DNA of 64,000 nucleotides, from assembly GCA_903828515.1 (NCBI GenBank), contig CAIKMD010000007.1, positions 1,272,706 to 1,336,705 on the forward strand. The letters are read 5' to 3'. Positions 43,880 to 52,303 of this stretch are shown in pieces (the first letter of the stretch is position 1; every line of letters begins with the position of its first letter). Both the position numbers and the translations under genes were made by a program. The notes beneath the pieces are model-generated. The model saw nothing but the letters and a program-made list of their open reading frames with translations. It was not told the DNA's origin and made no database searches. This stretch comes from an uncultured Rhodospirillales bacterium. GTDB lineage: Bacteria > Pseudomonadota > Alphaproteobacteria > ATCC43930 > CGMCC-115725.

Positions 43880-45508
43880 ATGGACCGCGGCGATGTGACG
43901 GTCCCCGTTCTCATCATCGGCGGCGGCCCGATCGGTCTCGGCCTCGCCGCCGATCTCGGCTGGCGCGGTGTCGAGTGCCTGCTGATCGAGAAGAACGACG
44001 GTACGATCTACCATCCGCGCGCGGATACCGAAAACTGCCGGACGATGGAGTTCTGCCGTCGGTGGGGCATCGCCGAAAAAGTAAGGGCCGCCGGGACACC
44101 GCCCGATTTTCCGCGCACGGTGATCATCGTCACGGCGCTGACCGGGTTCGAGATCGCCCGCATCGAGCGCCCGACTCATGGCGGCGAAGCGCCGCTTCCC
44201 TACACGCCCGAGCGCACGCAACGCTGTAATCAGATCCGGTTCGATCCGATCCTGCGCGAACTGGCGGAAAGCTTTCCCAGCGTTCGGTTGCGCTACAAAT
44301 GCCGCTTCGAAAGTTTCGTCCAGAACGCCGATGGCGTCACCGCGGAGGTCACCGACGTCGTCTCCGGACGCCGCGAGCGCATTCACGCGCAATACATGAT
44401 CGCGTGTTGCGGCGGCCAATCCTCGGTCGCCAAGAGCCTCGGCATCGGCTTCGACGGCGAGCCGGTCCTCGATCACAACGTGAACATCATGTTCCGCGTG
44501 CCGGAGCTGTGGAAGTACCACGACAAAGGCAAATGCGCGTTCAACTTCATCATGGGACCCGAGGGCAATTGGGGTAACGTGATGGAGGTCAACGGCGACG
44601 ATCTGTGGCGCCTGGGGGTCAGCGGCTTCGACGAGCCGGTCGACCCGAAAAAGATCGATCCTCACCACTACATCCGTCGCGCCATCGGCACCGACATTCC
44701 GTATGAGATCATCTCGGTCAATCCATGGACGTGTAGGTCCCTGGTCGCGAAGAGCTATGGGCGCGGGCGCGTGTTCCTGGCGGGCGATGCGGTGCATCAG
44801 CATTCGCCGGCCGGGGGGATCGGCATGAATACCGGCATGGGCGATGTGGTCGACCTGAGCTGGAAACTGGATGCCGCGCTTTCCGGTTGGGCCGGACCCG
44901 ATCTCCTCGCGTCCTACGAGGCCGAACGCCTGCCGGTCGGACGCCGCAACGTTCGCGTCGCGACCGAGAATTTTTTCCTGTCACGCCAGCAATTCGATGA
45001 GCCGCTCACGCCCATCGTCGATGCGACGCCGGCCGGAGAGGCGCTACGCCGGGAACTCGGCAAAAGCCTGGTCGAACAGCGCAGCAAGGTTCACATCTTC
45101 GACGGCATGGCGTTGGGCTATCGCTACGACCAATCGCCGATCATCTGGCCCGATGGCGTGACGCCGCCGCCTGAGATGAAGACGGACTACATCGCCAATG
45201 CCTGCGTCGGCGCGCGGGCGCCTCATGCGTGGCTCGCCGATGGCCGCTCGATCCTCGATCTGTTCGGGCGCGGTTTCGTGCTCTTGCGCTTCGGCGGGGG
45301 CGAGGCGGATACGGCCGGTCTTGAAAAAGCGGCCCGCGCCCACGGCGTGCCGTTCACGGTTTGCGATATTGCCGATCCGGAGATTCAGAAACTCTACGAG
45401 CGCCGTCTCGTTCTCGTGCGGCCCGACGGGCATGTCGGCTGGCGCGACGACGCGCCGCCCGCCGATCCGGCCGCCGTCATCGACCGGCTGCGCGGGGCTG
45501 CGACGTAG
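43880..45508 (+). CDS. FAD-dependent aromatic hydroxylase (PheA/MhpA-type)
   Basis: A 542-residue flavoprotein monooxygenase. The FAD-binding Rossmann motif GGGPIGLGLAADLGW is near residue 14 and the second FAD motif GRVFLAGDAVHQHSP with the following GGIGMNTGMGD is typical of the class A hydroxylases. The C-terminal thioredoxin-like domain (LLRFGGGEAD to the end, about residues 465-542) is the phenol-hydroxylase dimerisation domain. NAD(P)H-dependent ortho-hydroxylation of a phenol or hydroxypyridine-type ring is the family reaction. ATG 43880 was chosen; a GTG at 43856 is also possible. It follows the UbiD gene by 49 bases, so the decarboxylated product may be its substrate. Its stop is eight bases from the convergent hpnH gene end. 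Confidence 0.92.
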   Translation: MDRGDVTVPVLIIGGGPIGLGLAADLGWRGVECLLIEKNDGTIYHPRADTENCRTMEFCRRWGIAEKVRAAGTPPDFPRTVIIVTALTGFEIARIERPTHGGEAPLPYTPERTQRCNQIRFDPILRELAESFPSVRLRYKCRFESFVQNADGVTAEVTDVVSGRRERIHAQYMIACCGGQSSVAKSLGIGFDGEPVLDHNVNIMFRVPELWKYHDKGKCAFNFIMGPEGNWGNVMEVNGDDLWRLGVSGFDEPVDPKKIDPHHYIRRAIGTDIPYEIISVNPWTCRSLVAKSYGRGRVFLAGDAVHQHSPAGGIGMNTGMGDVVDLSWKLDAALSGWAGPDLLASYEAERLPVGRRNVRVATENFFLSRQQFDEPLTPIVDATPAGEALRRELGKSLVEQRSKVHIFDGMALGYRYDQSPIIWPDGVTPPPEMKTDYIANACVGARAPHAWLADGRSILDLFGRGFVLLRFGGGEADTAGLEKAARAHGVPFTVCDIADPEIQKLYERRLVLVRPDGHVGWRDDAPPADPAAVIDRLRGAAT

Positions 45509-45516
45509 AGCAGGCT

Positions 45517-46665
45517 CTACTCGGCGGCTTCGGTTTCGGCGATGGTGCCGGCTTTGCGGTTTTTGATGTTTTCCATCGCGTTCTCGACGTGACGCGAGAA
45601 CACGTAATCGGCCGGGCGCTGCTTATCCATCGAGATCTCGGGCACCATGTCGCCCTCGGTCTTGACGCCGCGCATCGATACGCCGAGCGCCTTCAGCGGA
45701 TGTTTCACCGCATCCATCACGGCGGTCGCTTCGTAGCCACTATGGACCATGCAGTCGGCGCACTTTTCGTAGTTGCCGGTGCCGTAGGCGTCCCAGTCGG
45801 TGGTTTCCATCAGCTCTTTGAAGGTCTTGGTATAGCCTTCGCCGACGAGATAGCAGGGGCGCTGCCAGCCGAAATAGGTGCGGGTCGGATTGCCCCACGG
45901 CGTGCAGTGATAGCTCTGGTTGCCCGCGAGGAAGTCGAGGAACAGGCCCGACTGCGAGAACGACCATTTGGTGCCGTTCTTGGCGCGGAAGATGCCGCGG
46001 AACAGTTCCTTGGTCTTCTGCCGGTTGAGGAAGTGGGCCTGGTCGGGCGCGCGCTCATAGGCGTAGCCCGGTGATACGGTAATGCCGTCGAGACCCAGAT
46101 CCATCACCGTGTCGAAGAACCGCGCCACGTGTTCCGGATCGGCGCCGTCGAACAGGGTGCAGTTGATGTTGGTGCGGAAGCCCTTGGACTTCGCCAGCTT
46201 GATCGCCGAGACGGCGCGCTCGTAGACGCCTTCTTCGCAGACCGAGTGGTCGTGCATTTCCTTGTCGCCGTCGAGATGGATCGACCAGACGAAATAAGGA
46301 TTGGGCTTGAACCGGTCGATCTTCTTTTCGAGCAGCAGCGCGTTGGTGCAGAGATAGACGAATTTCTTGCGCGCGATGATGCCTTCGACGATCTGTTCGA
46401 TCTCGCGGTGGAGCAGGGGCTCGCCGCCCGCGATCGACACGACCGGCGCGTTGCATTCGTCAACCGCCTCGAGGCATTGCTCGACGCTGAGGCGCTGATT
46501 GAGGATGGGATCCGGATAGTCGATCTTGCCGCAACCGGCGCAGGCGAGGTTGCAGCGGAACAACGGCTCGAGCATGAGGACGAGCGGATAGCGCGACACG
46601 CCGGTAAGGCGCTGTTTGGCGACATAGGCGCCGACGCGAATCATTTGATGCAACGGAACGGCCAC
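45517..46665 (-). CDS. hpnH: HpnH, radical SAM adenosylhopane synthase
   Basis: A 382-residue radical SAM enzyme. The iron-sulfur motif CNLACAGC holds Cys38, Cys42 and Cys45 (Cx3Cx2C). Other HpnH marks are QQ-like start LHQMIRVGAYVAKQRL, PVVSIAGGEPLLH and the tail with KALGVSMRGVKTEGD. Family reaction: couples the 5'-deoxyadenosyl radical to hopene to make adenosylhopane, the first step to extended hopanoids. It follows ispH by 14 bases on the same strand. Its usual partner hpnG is at 2.8 kb with the other hopanoid genes, so the locus is split here. Confidence 0.95.
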   Translation of the reverse strand: MAVPLHQMIRVGAYVAKQRLTGVSRYPLVLMLEPLFRCNLACAGCGKIDYPDPILNQRLSVEQCLEAVDECNAPVVSIAGGEPLLHREIEQIVEGIIARKKFVYLCTNALLLEKKIDRFKPNPYFVWSIHLDGDKEMHDHSVCEEGVYERAVSAIKLAKSKGFRTNINCTLFDGADPEHVARFFDTVMDLGLDGITVSPGYAYERAPDQAHFLNRQKTKELFRGIFRAKNGTKWSFSQSGLFLDFLAGNQSYHCTPWGNPTRTYFGWQRPCYLVGEGYTKTFKELMETTDWDAYGTGNYEKCADCMVHSGYEATAVMDAVKHPLKALGVSMRGVKTEGDMVPEISMDKQRPADYVFSRHVENAMENIKNRKAGTIAETEAAE

Positions 46666-46679
46666 GCTGACTTCCTTCT

Positions 46680-47612
46680 CTATTCCGCCGGTTCGACGAG
46701 CTTGGCCGGCATGCGGAAACGAACATTTTCGGTGATACCGGGCAAGGTTTCCAGTTCGATTTTCTCGATCTGGCCGAGCCGGTTGATCAGGTCCTGGACC
46801 AGATCGTCGGGCGCCGAGGCGCCGGCGGTGATGCCGACGGCGCGCGCACCCTTGATCCAGTCGAGGTTGAGCGCATCGGCATCGGCGATGAGATAGGCCG
46901 GCACGCCTTGCTCCGCGGCGATTTCACGCAGGCGATTCGAATTCGAGCTGTTGGCCGCGCCGACGACCAGAACCACGTCGACACCCATGGCCAATTCGCG
47001 CGCGGCGTGCTGGCGGTTCTGGGTCGCGTAGCAGATGTCCTTGGTATCGGGCCCGACGATGGTCGGGAACCGATCGCGCAGCGCGTCGATCACCGCCCTG
47101 GTGTCGTCGACGCTCAGCGTCGTCTGGGTGATATAGGCGAGTTTGTCCGGATCGCCGACCTTGAGGGTGGCGACTTCCTCGGCCTTGGAGATGAGATGAA
47201 CTTTCCCCGTGATTCGGCCCATCGTGCCTTCGATCTCGGGATGGCCGGCATGACCGATCAGGACGATCTCGCGATCCTGGTTGGCGTAGCGCTGACCCTC
47301 GCTGTGGACCTTGGAGACCAGCGGGCAGGTGGCATCGATCACTGGCAGGTTGCGGGCCTCGGCCTCGTCCTCGACCAGGCTGGCGACGCCGTGGGCGCTG
47401 AAAATGGTGACGCTTCCGGGCGGAATCTCGGCCAAATCGTCGACAAAACGGGCACCTTTCGCCCGCAACCGCTCGACGACATGGCGGTTATGGACGATTT
47501 CATGCCGGACATAGATCGGCGGGCCGTACTTCTCGATCGCGCGTTCGACGATCTCGATCGCACGTTCGACGCCGGCACAGAAACCCCTGGGTTGAGCCAG
47601 GACGACCTTCAT
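46680..47612 (-). CDS. ispH: 4-hydroxy-3-methylbut-2-enyl diphosphate reductase
   Basis: Last enzyme of the MEP pathway, giving IPP and DMAPP. 310 residues. The [4Fe-4S] cluster ligands are Cys12 ([12 protein letters not shown]), Cys96 (DATCPLVSK) and Cys194 (DICYATQNR), as in the family. The substrate-contact histidines are in [23 protein letters not shown] and the late [10 protein letters not shown] with the conserved Ser-x-Asn-Ser. ATG 47612 with GAGG seven bases upstream; an upstream start would give a poor N-terminus. It is first in the unit with hpnH and divergent from dxs, so isoprenoid supply and hopanoid side-chain synthesis are co-located. Confidence 0.97.
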   Translation of the reverse strand: MKVVLAQPRGFCAGVERAIEIVERAIEKYGPPIYVRHEIVHNRHVVERLRAKGARFVDDLAEIPPGSVTIFSAHGVASLVEDEAEARNLPVIDATCPLVSKVHSEGQRYANQDREIVLIGHAGHPEIEGTMGRITGKVHLISKAEEVATLKVGDPDKLAYITQTTLSVDDTRAVIDALRDRFPTIVGPDTKDICYATQNRQHAARELAMGVDVVLVVGAANSSNSNRLREIAAEQGVPAYLIADADALNLDWIKGARAVGITAGASAPDDLVQDLINRLGQIEKIELETLPGITENVRFRMPAKLVEPAE

Positions 47613-47713
47613 GGAAAAGCCTCGCTGTCGCGCGTGATGCGCCGACGACAATTGGTGCGTCGCATTATACGCGGAATGACCGATGCGGCCAGTGGCCTTT
47701 TACCTATAAAACT

Positions 47714-47727
47714 GGCGGATTTCCGCC
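47714..47727. promoter_or_regulatory. Inverted repeat GGCGGA-TT-TCCGCC in the ispH-dxs divergent region
   Basis: A perfect 6-base repeat lies about 100 bases before both starts, in the 235-base region between ispH and dxs. Could be an operator or part of a small hairpin; no regulator can be named. Confidence 0.3.
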
Positions 47728-47847
47728 CTGCCTTAAATCTTGCCTCATAGGATCAACCTGTTAAGCTGAATCGTTCGTTGTATAGGTTTAACGAGGCTGA
47801 TGCCGACTCGGCACTGGCCTTCGCGCAGGCTGATGAGGGATAAACCC

Positions 47848-49812
47848 GTGGCAAAGACGTCCGAGCCGACGGCCGATACTGATCACATGCCGCATCGGGG
47901 AAATTGGACCCCGCTGCTCGACAAGGTCAATGTCCCGGCCGATCTCCGCAAGTTGCCGGAATCCGATCTGAAGCAGGTCGCCGAGGAACTGCGCCTCGAA
48001 CTGATCGACGCGGTCTCCGTGACCGGCGGCCATCTCGGCGCCGGGTTGGGCGTGGTCGAACTGACCGTGGCCCTGCATTATGTCTTCAACACGCCTGCCG
48101 ACCGTCTGATCTGGGATGTCGGGCACCAAGCCTATCCGCACAAGATACTGACCGGTCGGCGCGACCGCATCCGCACCCTGCGCCAGGGCGGCGGTCTCTC
48201 CGGCTTCACCAAGCGTTCGGAAAGCGAATACGACCCGTTCGGCGCTGCGCACAGCTCGACCTCGATCTCGGCCGGTCTCGGCATGGCGGTCGGGCGCGAC
48301 ATGAAGGGCGAGAAGAACGATGTCATCGCTGTGATCGGCGACGGCGCGATGAGCGCGGGCATGGCCTATGAGGCGATGAACAACGCCGGCTCGATGGATT
48401 CGCGCCTCATCGTCATCCTGAACGACAACGACATGTCGATCGCGCCGCCGGTCGGCGCGATGAGCGCTTATCTGTCGCGGCTGCTCTCGTCGAAATCCTA
48501 TATGAGCTTGCGCCAGTTGGGCGCGGCGATGGCCAAGCGCTTCCCGCGCGGTCTCGCCAGCGTTCTCGGCCGGGCCGAGGAATATGCGCGCGGCATCGTC
48601 ACCGGCGGCACGCTGTTCGAAGAACTCGGCTTTTATTACGTCGGGCCGATCGACGGTCACAACATCGATCATCTTCTGCCGGTGCTGAAGAATCTCCGCG
48701 ACAGCGACGATCGCGGTCCGGTGCTGGTGCATGTGGTTACCCGCAAGGGCCATGGCTACGGCCCGGCCGAGCAGGCCGCCGACAAGTACCATGGCGTCGT
48801 GAAGTTCGACGTCGCGACCGGCGCGCAGATCAAGGCCAAGGCAACCGCGCCCAGCTATACGGCGGTTTATGCCAAGGCGCTGATCGCCGAGGCCGAGGTC
48901 GACGATCGCATCGTCGCGATCACCGCCGCGATGCCCTCGGGCACCGGCATCGACAAATTCGGCGAACGTTTCCCCAAGCGCACTTTCGATGTGGGTATCG
49001 CCGAACAGCACGCGGTGACGTTCGCGGCCGGTCTGGCGTGCGAGGGCATGAAACCCTTCGCCACGATCTATTCGACCTTCCTGCAGCGCGGCTATGACCA
49101 ACTCGTCCATGACGTGGTGATTCAGAAATTGCCGGTGCGCTTCGCGATGGACCGCGCGGGACTCGTCGGCAATGACGGGCAGACCCATGCCGGTTCGTTC
49201 GATCTTGCCTATCTCGGTTGCCTGCCCGGTATCGTCATCATGGCGGCATCGGACGAACTCGAACTCATGCATATGGTGGCGACCGCTGCCGCGATCGACG
49301 ACAGTCCCTCGGCCCTGCGCTATCCGCGCGGCGACGGCGTCGGCCTCGCGTTGCCGGCGCGTGGCGAGGTTCTGCCGATCGGCAAGGGCCGGATCGTCCG
49401 CGAAGGCACCAAGGTCGCGATCCTCAATCTCGGCACGCGGCTTCAGGAATGCCTTAAGGCCGCCGACGAGCTGGCGGCGCTGGGGTTGTCGACGACGGTG
49501 GCCGACGCGCGCTTTGCCAAGCCGCTCGACACCGACATGATCGAACGCCTGGCGCGCGAACATGAAGTGCTGATCACCATCGAGGAAGGCTCGATCGGCG
49601 GTTTCAGCAGCTTCGTGCTGCACCACCTCGCCACCGCGGGCATGCTCGATCTCGGCCTGAAGGTCCGTCCGATGGTCCTTCCGGATATTTTCATCGAGCA
49701 CGAATCGCCGGTCGCGCAATACGAGCAGGCCGGCCTCAACGCCCGTCACATCACCCAGACTGCGCTTGGCGCGCTGGGGATGAGCAGCGCGGCGCGCTCG
49801 GTCCGGGCCTGA
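47848..49812 (+). CDS. dxs: 1-deoxy-D-xylulose-5-phosphate synthase
   Basis: First enzyme of the MEP isoprenoid pathway: condenses pyruvate and glyceraldehyde 3-phosphate with thiamine diphosphate and Mg2+. About 654 residues. Thiamine-binding marks: [33 protein letters not shown] (GDG...N), and the transketolase C-terminal [17 protein letters not shown] with the catalytic glutamate. Start: GTG 47848 has GAGGGA eight bases upstream; ATG 47800 and 47833 are alternatives that would add 11-16 residues. It leads the dxs-tlyA-RNA methyltransferase unit and is divergent from ispH. Confidence 0.96.
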   Translation: MAKTSEPTADTDHMPHRGNWTPLLDKVNVPADLRKLPESDLKQVAEELRLELIDAVSVTGGHLGAGLGVVELTVALHYVFNTPADRLIWDVGHQAYPHKILTGRRDRIRTLRQGGGLSGFTKRSESEYDPFGAAHSSTSISAGLGMAVGRDMKGEKNDVIAVIGDGAMSAGMAYEAMNNAGSMDSRLIVILNDNDMSIAPPVGAMSAYLSRLLSSKSYMSLRQLGAAMAKRFPRGLASVLGRAEEYARGIVTGGTLFEELGFYYVGPIDGHNIDHLLPVLKNLRDSDDRGPVLVHVVTRKGHGYGPAEQAADKYHGVVKFDVATGAQIKAKATAPSYTAVYAKALIAEAEVDDRIVAITAAMPSGTGIDKFGERFPKRTFDVGIAEQHAVTFAAGLACEGMKPFATIYSTFLQRGYDQLVHDVVIQKLPVRFAMDRAGLVGNDGQTHAGSFDLAYLGCLPGIVIMAASDELELMHMVATAAAIDDSPSALRYPRGDGVGLALPARGEVLPIGKGRIVREGTKVAILNLGTRLQECLKAADELAALGLSTTVADARFAKPLDTDMIERLAREHEVLITIEEGSIGGFSSFVLHHLATAGMLDLGLKVRPMVLPDIFIEHESPVAQYEQAGLNARHITQTALGALGMSSAARSVRA

Positions 49813-49819
49813 CACTTCC

Positions 49820-50554
49820 CTGAGCGGCAAGAAGAGGCTCGACGCGCTCCTGGTCGAGCGCGGCCTGGTGGAGACGCGCGCCAGGGCACAGGCGCTGATT
49901 CTCGCCGGCGTGGTGTGGAGCGGCGACAAGAAACTCGATAAGGCCGGCACCAGTATCGCCGAGGATACCGCGCTCGAATTGCGCGGACGCGATCATCCCT
50001 GGGTATCGCGCGGCGGGGTCAAGCTCGCGCATGCGATCGATCATTTCGGCATCGATGTATCGAACATGACCGCGCTCGATATCGGCGCCTCGACCGGCGG
50101 CTTCACCGACGTCTTGCTGACGAAGGGCGCGCGCTTTGTTTACGCCGTCGATGTCGGTCACGGACAACTGGCGTGGAAGCTGCGCCAGGATTCGCGTGTC
50201 ACGGTTCTCGAACGGATGAACGCGCGTCATTTGACTGCCGAGACGATACCGGAGTCACCGGACATCGTCGTCTGCGATACCAGCTTCATCGGGCTCGAAA
50301 CCGTGTTGCCCGCCGCGTTGGCACTGGCCAAGCCGACCGCGTTGCTGGTCGCGCTGATCAAGCCGCAATTCGAGGTCGGGCCGTCGCGCGTCGGCAAGGG
50401 AGGCGTGGTGCGCGATCCCGCGCTGCATGCCGAAGTCTGCGCACGGATCGAAGCCTGGCTCGGTGCGATCGGTTGGAATGTCATCGGCGTGGTCGAAAGT
50501 CCGATCAAAGGCCCCGAGGGCAATATCGAGTTCCTGGTCCATGCCAAACGCTGA
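49820..50554 (+). CDS. tlyA: TlyA-family 16S/23S rRNA 2'-O-methyltransferase (apparent CTG start)
   Basis: About 244 residues: an N-terminal S4 RNA-binding domain (KKRLDALLVERGLVETRAR) and a C-terminal FtsJ-like SAM methyltransferase (DIGASTGGFTDVLLTKGA, VSRGGVKLAHAIDHF, DTSFIGLETVLP, LIKPQFEVG). TlyA methylates ribose 2'-OH in 16S and 23S rRNA. Without the start proposed here the S4 domain would lose its first strand: the only in-frame start codon before the motif KKRLD is CTG 49820, while the nearest GTG (49868) lies inside the domain. CTG lies eight bases after the dxs stop. The frame has no ATG, GTG or TTG after the stop codon at about 49781. It overlaps the next gene by 14 bases. Confidence 0.85.
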   Translation: MSGKKRLDALLVERGLVETRARAQALILAGVVWSGDKKLDKAGTSIAEDTALELRGRDHPWVSRGGVKLAHAIDHFGIDVSNMTALDIGASTGGFTDVLLTKGARFVYAVDVGHGQLAWKLRQDSRVTVLERMNARHLTAETIPESPDIVVCDTSFIGLETVLPAALALAKPTALLVALIKPQFEVGPSRVGKGGVVRDPALHAEVCARIEAWLGAIGWNVIGVVESPIKGPEGNIEFLVHAKR

Positions 50555-51761
50555 ACCGGTGACGTTGACCGTTGAGCGCGTCGGTGCGCGCGGCGACGGT
50601 ATCGCGTCGTGGCAAGGCAACGACATCTATCTGCCGTTCACCGCACCCGGCGATGTCGTGCGCGCCCGGATCGAGGGCAAGCGCGGCATCGTGGTCGAGG
50701 TAGTCACGCCGGGCCGCCGCGCCGTGCCGGTCTGCCAACATTTCGGCACGTGCGGCGGCTGCGCGCTGCAGCACCTCGATGAGGATGCCTATGCCGAGAC
50801 GAAAGAATCATGGCTTGCCGCCGCGCTGGCGCAACACGGGCTGAGCCCGGAGCGCATCGTCCCCCTCCAGCGGCTCGGCGCTCACACGCGTCGGCGCGCG
50901 CGGTTTCAGATCGAGCGTGGTCGCGTCGGTTTTCATGGCCGCGGCAGCCATCGCATCATCGATCTCGCCGAATGCGCCGTGCTCGCGCCGCCGCTCTTTG
51001 CGCTGTTGGCGCCGCTGCGTGCGCTGACACCGACGGCAACCGCCGCTGTCACGCTGACCGAGACCGGCATCGATCTCATTCTCGACCTTCCGGCCGTCCC
51101 CGATCTGGCGATGCTCGAAAAGCTCGGCGCCTTCGCGCAAGCGCACGATCTCGCGCGCCTCGTTTGGCGCTGCGGCAAGGAGACGGCACCGGTTGCGCTC
51201 GCCCGCAAGCCGCGCATCACCGTGGCCGATGTGACGATCGATCTGCCCGACGATTATTTCCTTCAGGCGAGCCGCGAGGCCGAAGCCGCGCTGACCGATG
51301 CAGTGCTTGACCTGATCGGCGACGCGCGCCAGGTGGCGGATCTTCACGCCGGGATCGGCACGTTCACCTTCGCGCTGGCGCGTCGCGCGCGGGTTCACGC
51401 CGTTGAAGGCGCTGCGGCATCCGTCTTGGCGCTGACCCAGGCGGCGACGCGGGCCGGGCTTCAGGGCAGGGTGACGGTGGAACGACGCGATCTTGCCGGG
51501 CTGCCCCTGGAACCGGCGGAGACGGCGCGATTTGATGCTCTGGTCTTCGATCCGCCCTATGCCGGCGCCAAGGAGCAGGCTGGGGCCTTGGCGCACAGCG
51601 CGGTGCGGTCGATCGTGGCGGTTTCCTGCAACCCCGCGACGTTTGCCCGCGACGCGCGGCTTCTGGTTGATGGCGGCTACCGGCTTTGCGAAGTCAGGCC
51701 GATCGACGCCTTTATCTGGTCGGCCAATCTCGAACTGGTGGCATCGTTTAAGCGCGATTGA
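50541..51761 (+). CDS. RNA m5U methyltransferase, RlmD/TrmA-type (RumA-like)
   Basis: A 406-residue SAM-dependent methyltransferase that makes 5-methyluridine in 23S rRNA or tRNA. N-terminal TRAM domain (VTLTVERVGARGDG), an iron-sulfur motif with Cys65, Cys71 and Cys74 (CQHFGTCGGCALQHL) and a later Cys in LAECAVLAPP, and the Rossmann methyltransferase with LHAGIGTFTFALARRA. The catalytic cysteine is in VSCNPATFARD. The pattern is that of RlmD/RumA and relatives (RlmCD type); the exact base is not readable. ATG 50541 overlaps the tlyA gene end by 14 bases, so the pair is a coupled RNA-modification unit. The 50427 frame start is inside tlyA. Confidence 0.92.
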   Translation: MPNAEPVTLTVERVGARGDGIASWQGNDIYLPFTAPGDVVRARIEGKRGIVVEVVTPGRRAVPVCQHFGTCGGCALQHLDEDAYAETKESWLAAALAQHGLSPERIVPLQRLGAHTRRRARFQIERGRVGFHGRGSHRIIDLAECAVLAPPLFALLAPLRALTPTATAAVTLTETGIDLILDLPAVPDLAMLEKLGAFAQAHDLARLVWRCGKETAPVALARKPRITVADVTIDLPDDYFLQASREAEAALTDAVLDLIGDARQVADLHAGIGTFTFALARRARVHAVEGAAASVLALTQAATRAGLQGRVTVERRDLAGLPLEPAETARFDALVFDPPYAGAKEQAGALAHSAVRSIVAVSCNPATFARDARLLVDGGYRLCEVRPIDAFIWSANLELVASFKRD

Positions 51762-51829
51762 CGGTTTCGCCGGCCCGGTTTAGCCTGATCGGCAGACTTA
51801 AGACGTTAATTTGGGATGGAGCGCTGCCT

Positions 51830-52243
51830 ATGGCCAAAATTCGCCACATCGCGATTTTCTCCGACGACCCGATGGAACTCGCCAAATTTTACGCCGAAGT
51901 GTTCGGCATGACGATCAATGGCGAGAGCGGCGAAGGCGCCGTCTGGCTGACCGACGGCTACATGGACATCGCGCTGCTGAAGCGTAAGCACGAGATCTCG
52001 CCGGAAGGTCTGCATCATTTCGGCATCACGCTCGAGGCGGACGAAAAGGCCGGCGTCTATTCGCGCCTGAAAGAGCGCGGTCACGTGCCGATGAAGCCGC
52101 CGCCGGGCCGCCCTTACGTCGAAGACGCGATCAAGGATGCCGACGGCAACAAATTCGATCTCTCGACTTCGGCCGTGCGTGCGCGCGGCGGCAATGTCGA
52201 GATGAAGGACAAGGAGCGGGTGAAGGAACTCGCGAAGGCCTGA
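51830..52243 (+). CDS. Single-domain VOC (glyoxalase/bleomycin resistance fold) protein
   Basis: A 137-residue protein with one VOC unit: KIRHIAIFSDDPMELAKFYAEVFGM at the start, a HHFGITLEADEKAG-type middle strand and KDADGNKFDLSTSA near the end. The family ranges from lyases to resistance proteins and cannot be narrowed. Acidic residues and histidines at typical metal positions are present (a start His and a late Asp), so a metal enzyme is possible. GGAG nine bases before the ATG. Followed by a strong bidirectional terminator. Confidence 0.8.
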   Translation: MAKIRHIAIFSDDPMELAKFYAEVFGMTINGESGEGAVWLTDGYMDIALLKRKHEISPEGLHHFGITLEADEKAGVYSRLKERGHVPMKPPPGRPYVEDAIKDADGNKFDLSTSAVRARGGNVEMKDKERVKELAKA

Positions 52244-52263
52244 ACCGCTCCCGATCGTAACGT

Positions 52264-52293
52264 AAAAGCCGGGGCTCGCGCCCCGGCTTTTTT
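52264..52293 (+). terminator. Strong hairpin terminator between convergent genes
   Basis: Stem GCCGGGGC / GCCCCGGC with loop TCGC, flanked by AAAA before and TTTTTT after, so it can act for both the VOC gene and the convergent MFS gene. Confidence 0.9.
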
Positions 52294-52303
52294 GTTGCCC
52301 GCT

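Noticed and set aside
42052-43917. A 621-codon minus-strand frame opposite the UbiD gene
   Set aside because: Antisense shadow; the UbiD gene on the plus strand has clear family motifs.
47788-49950. A 720-codon minus-strand frame opposite dxs
   Set aside because: Antisense of a certain gene; no recognisable domain.
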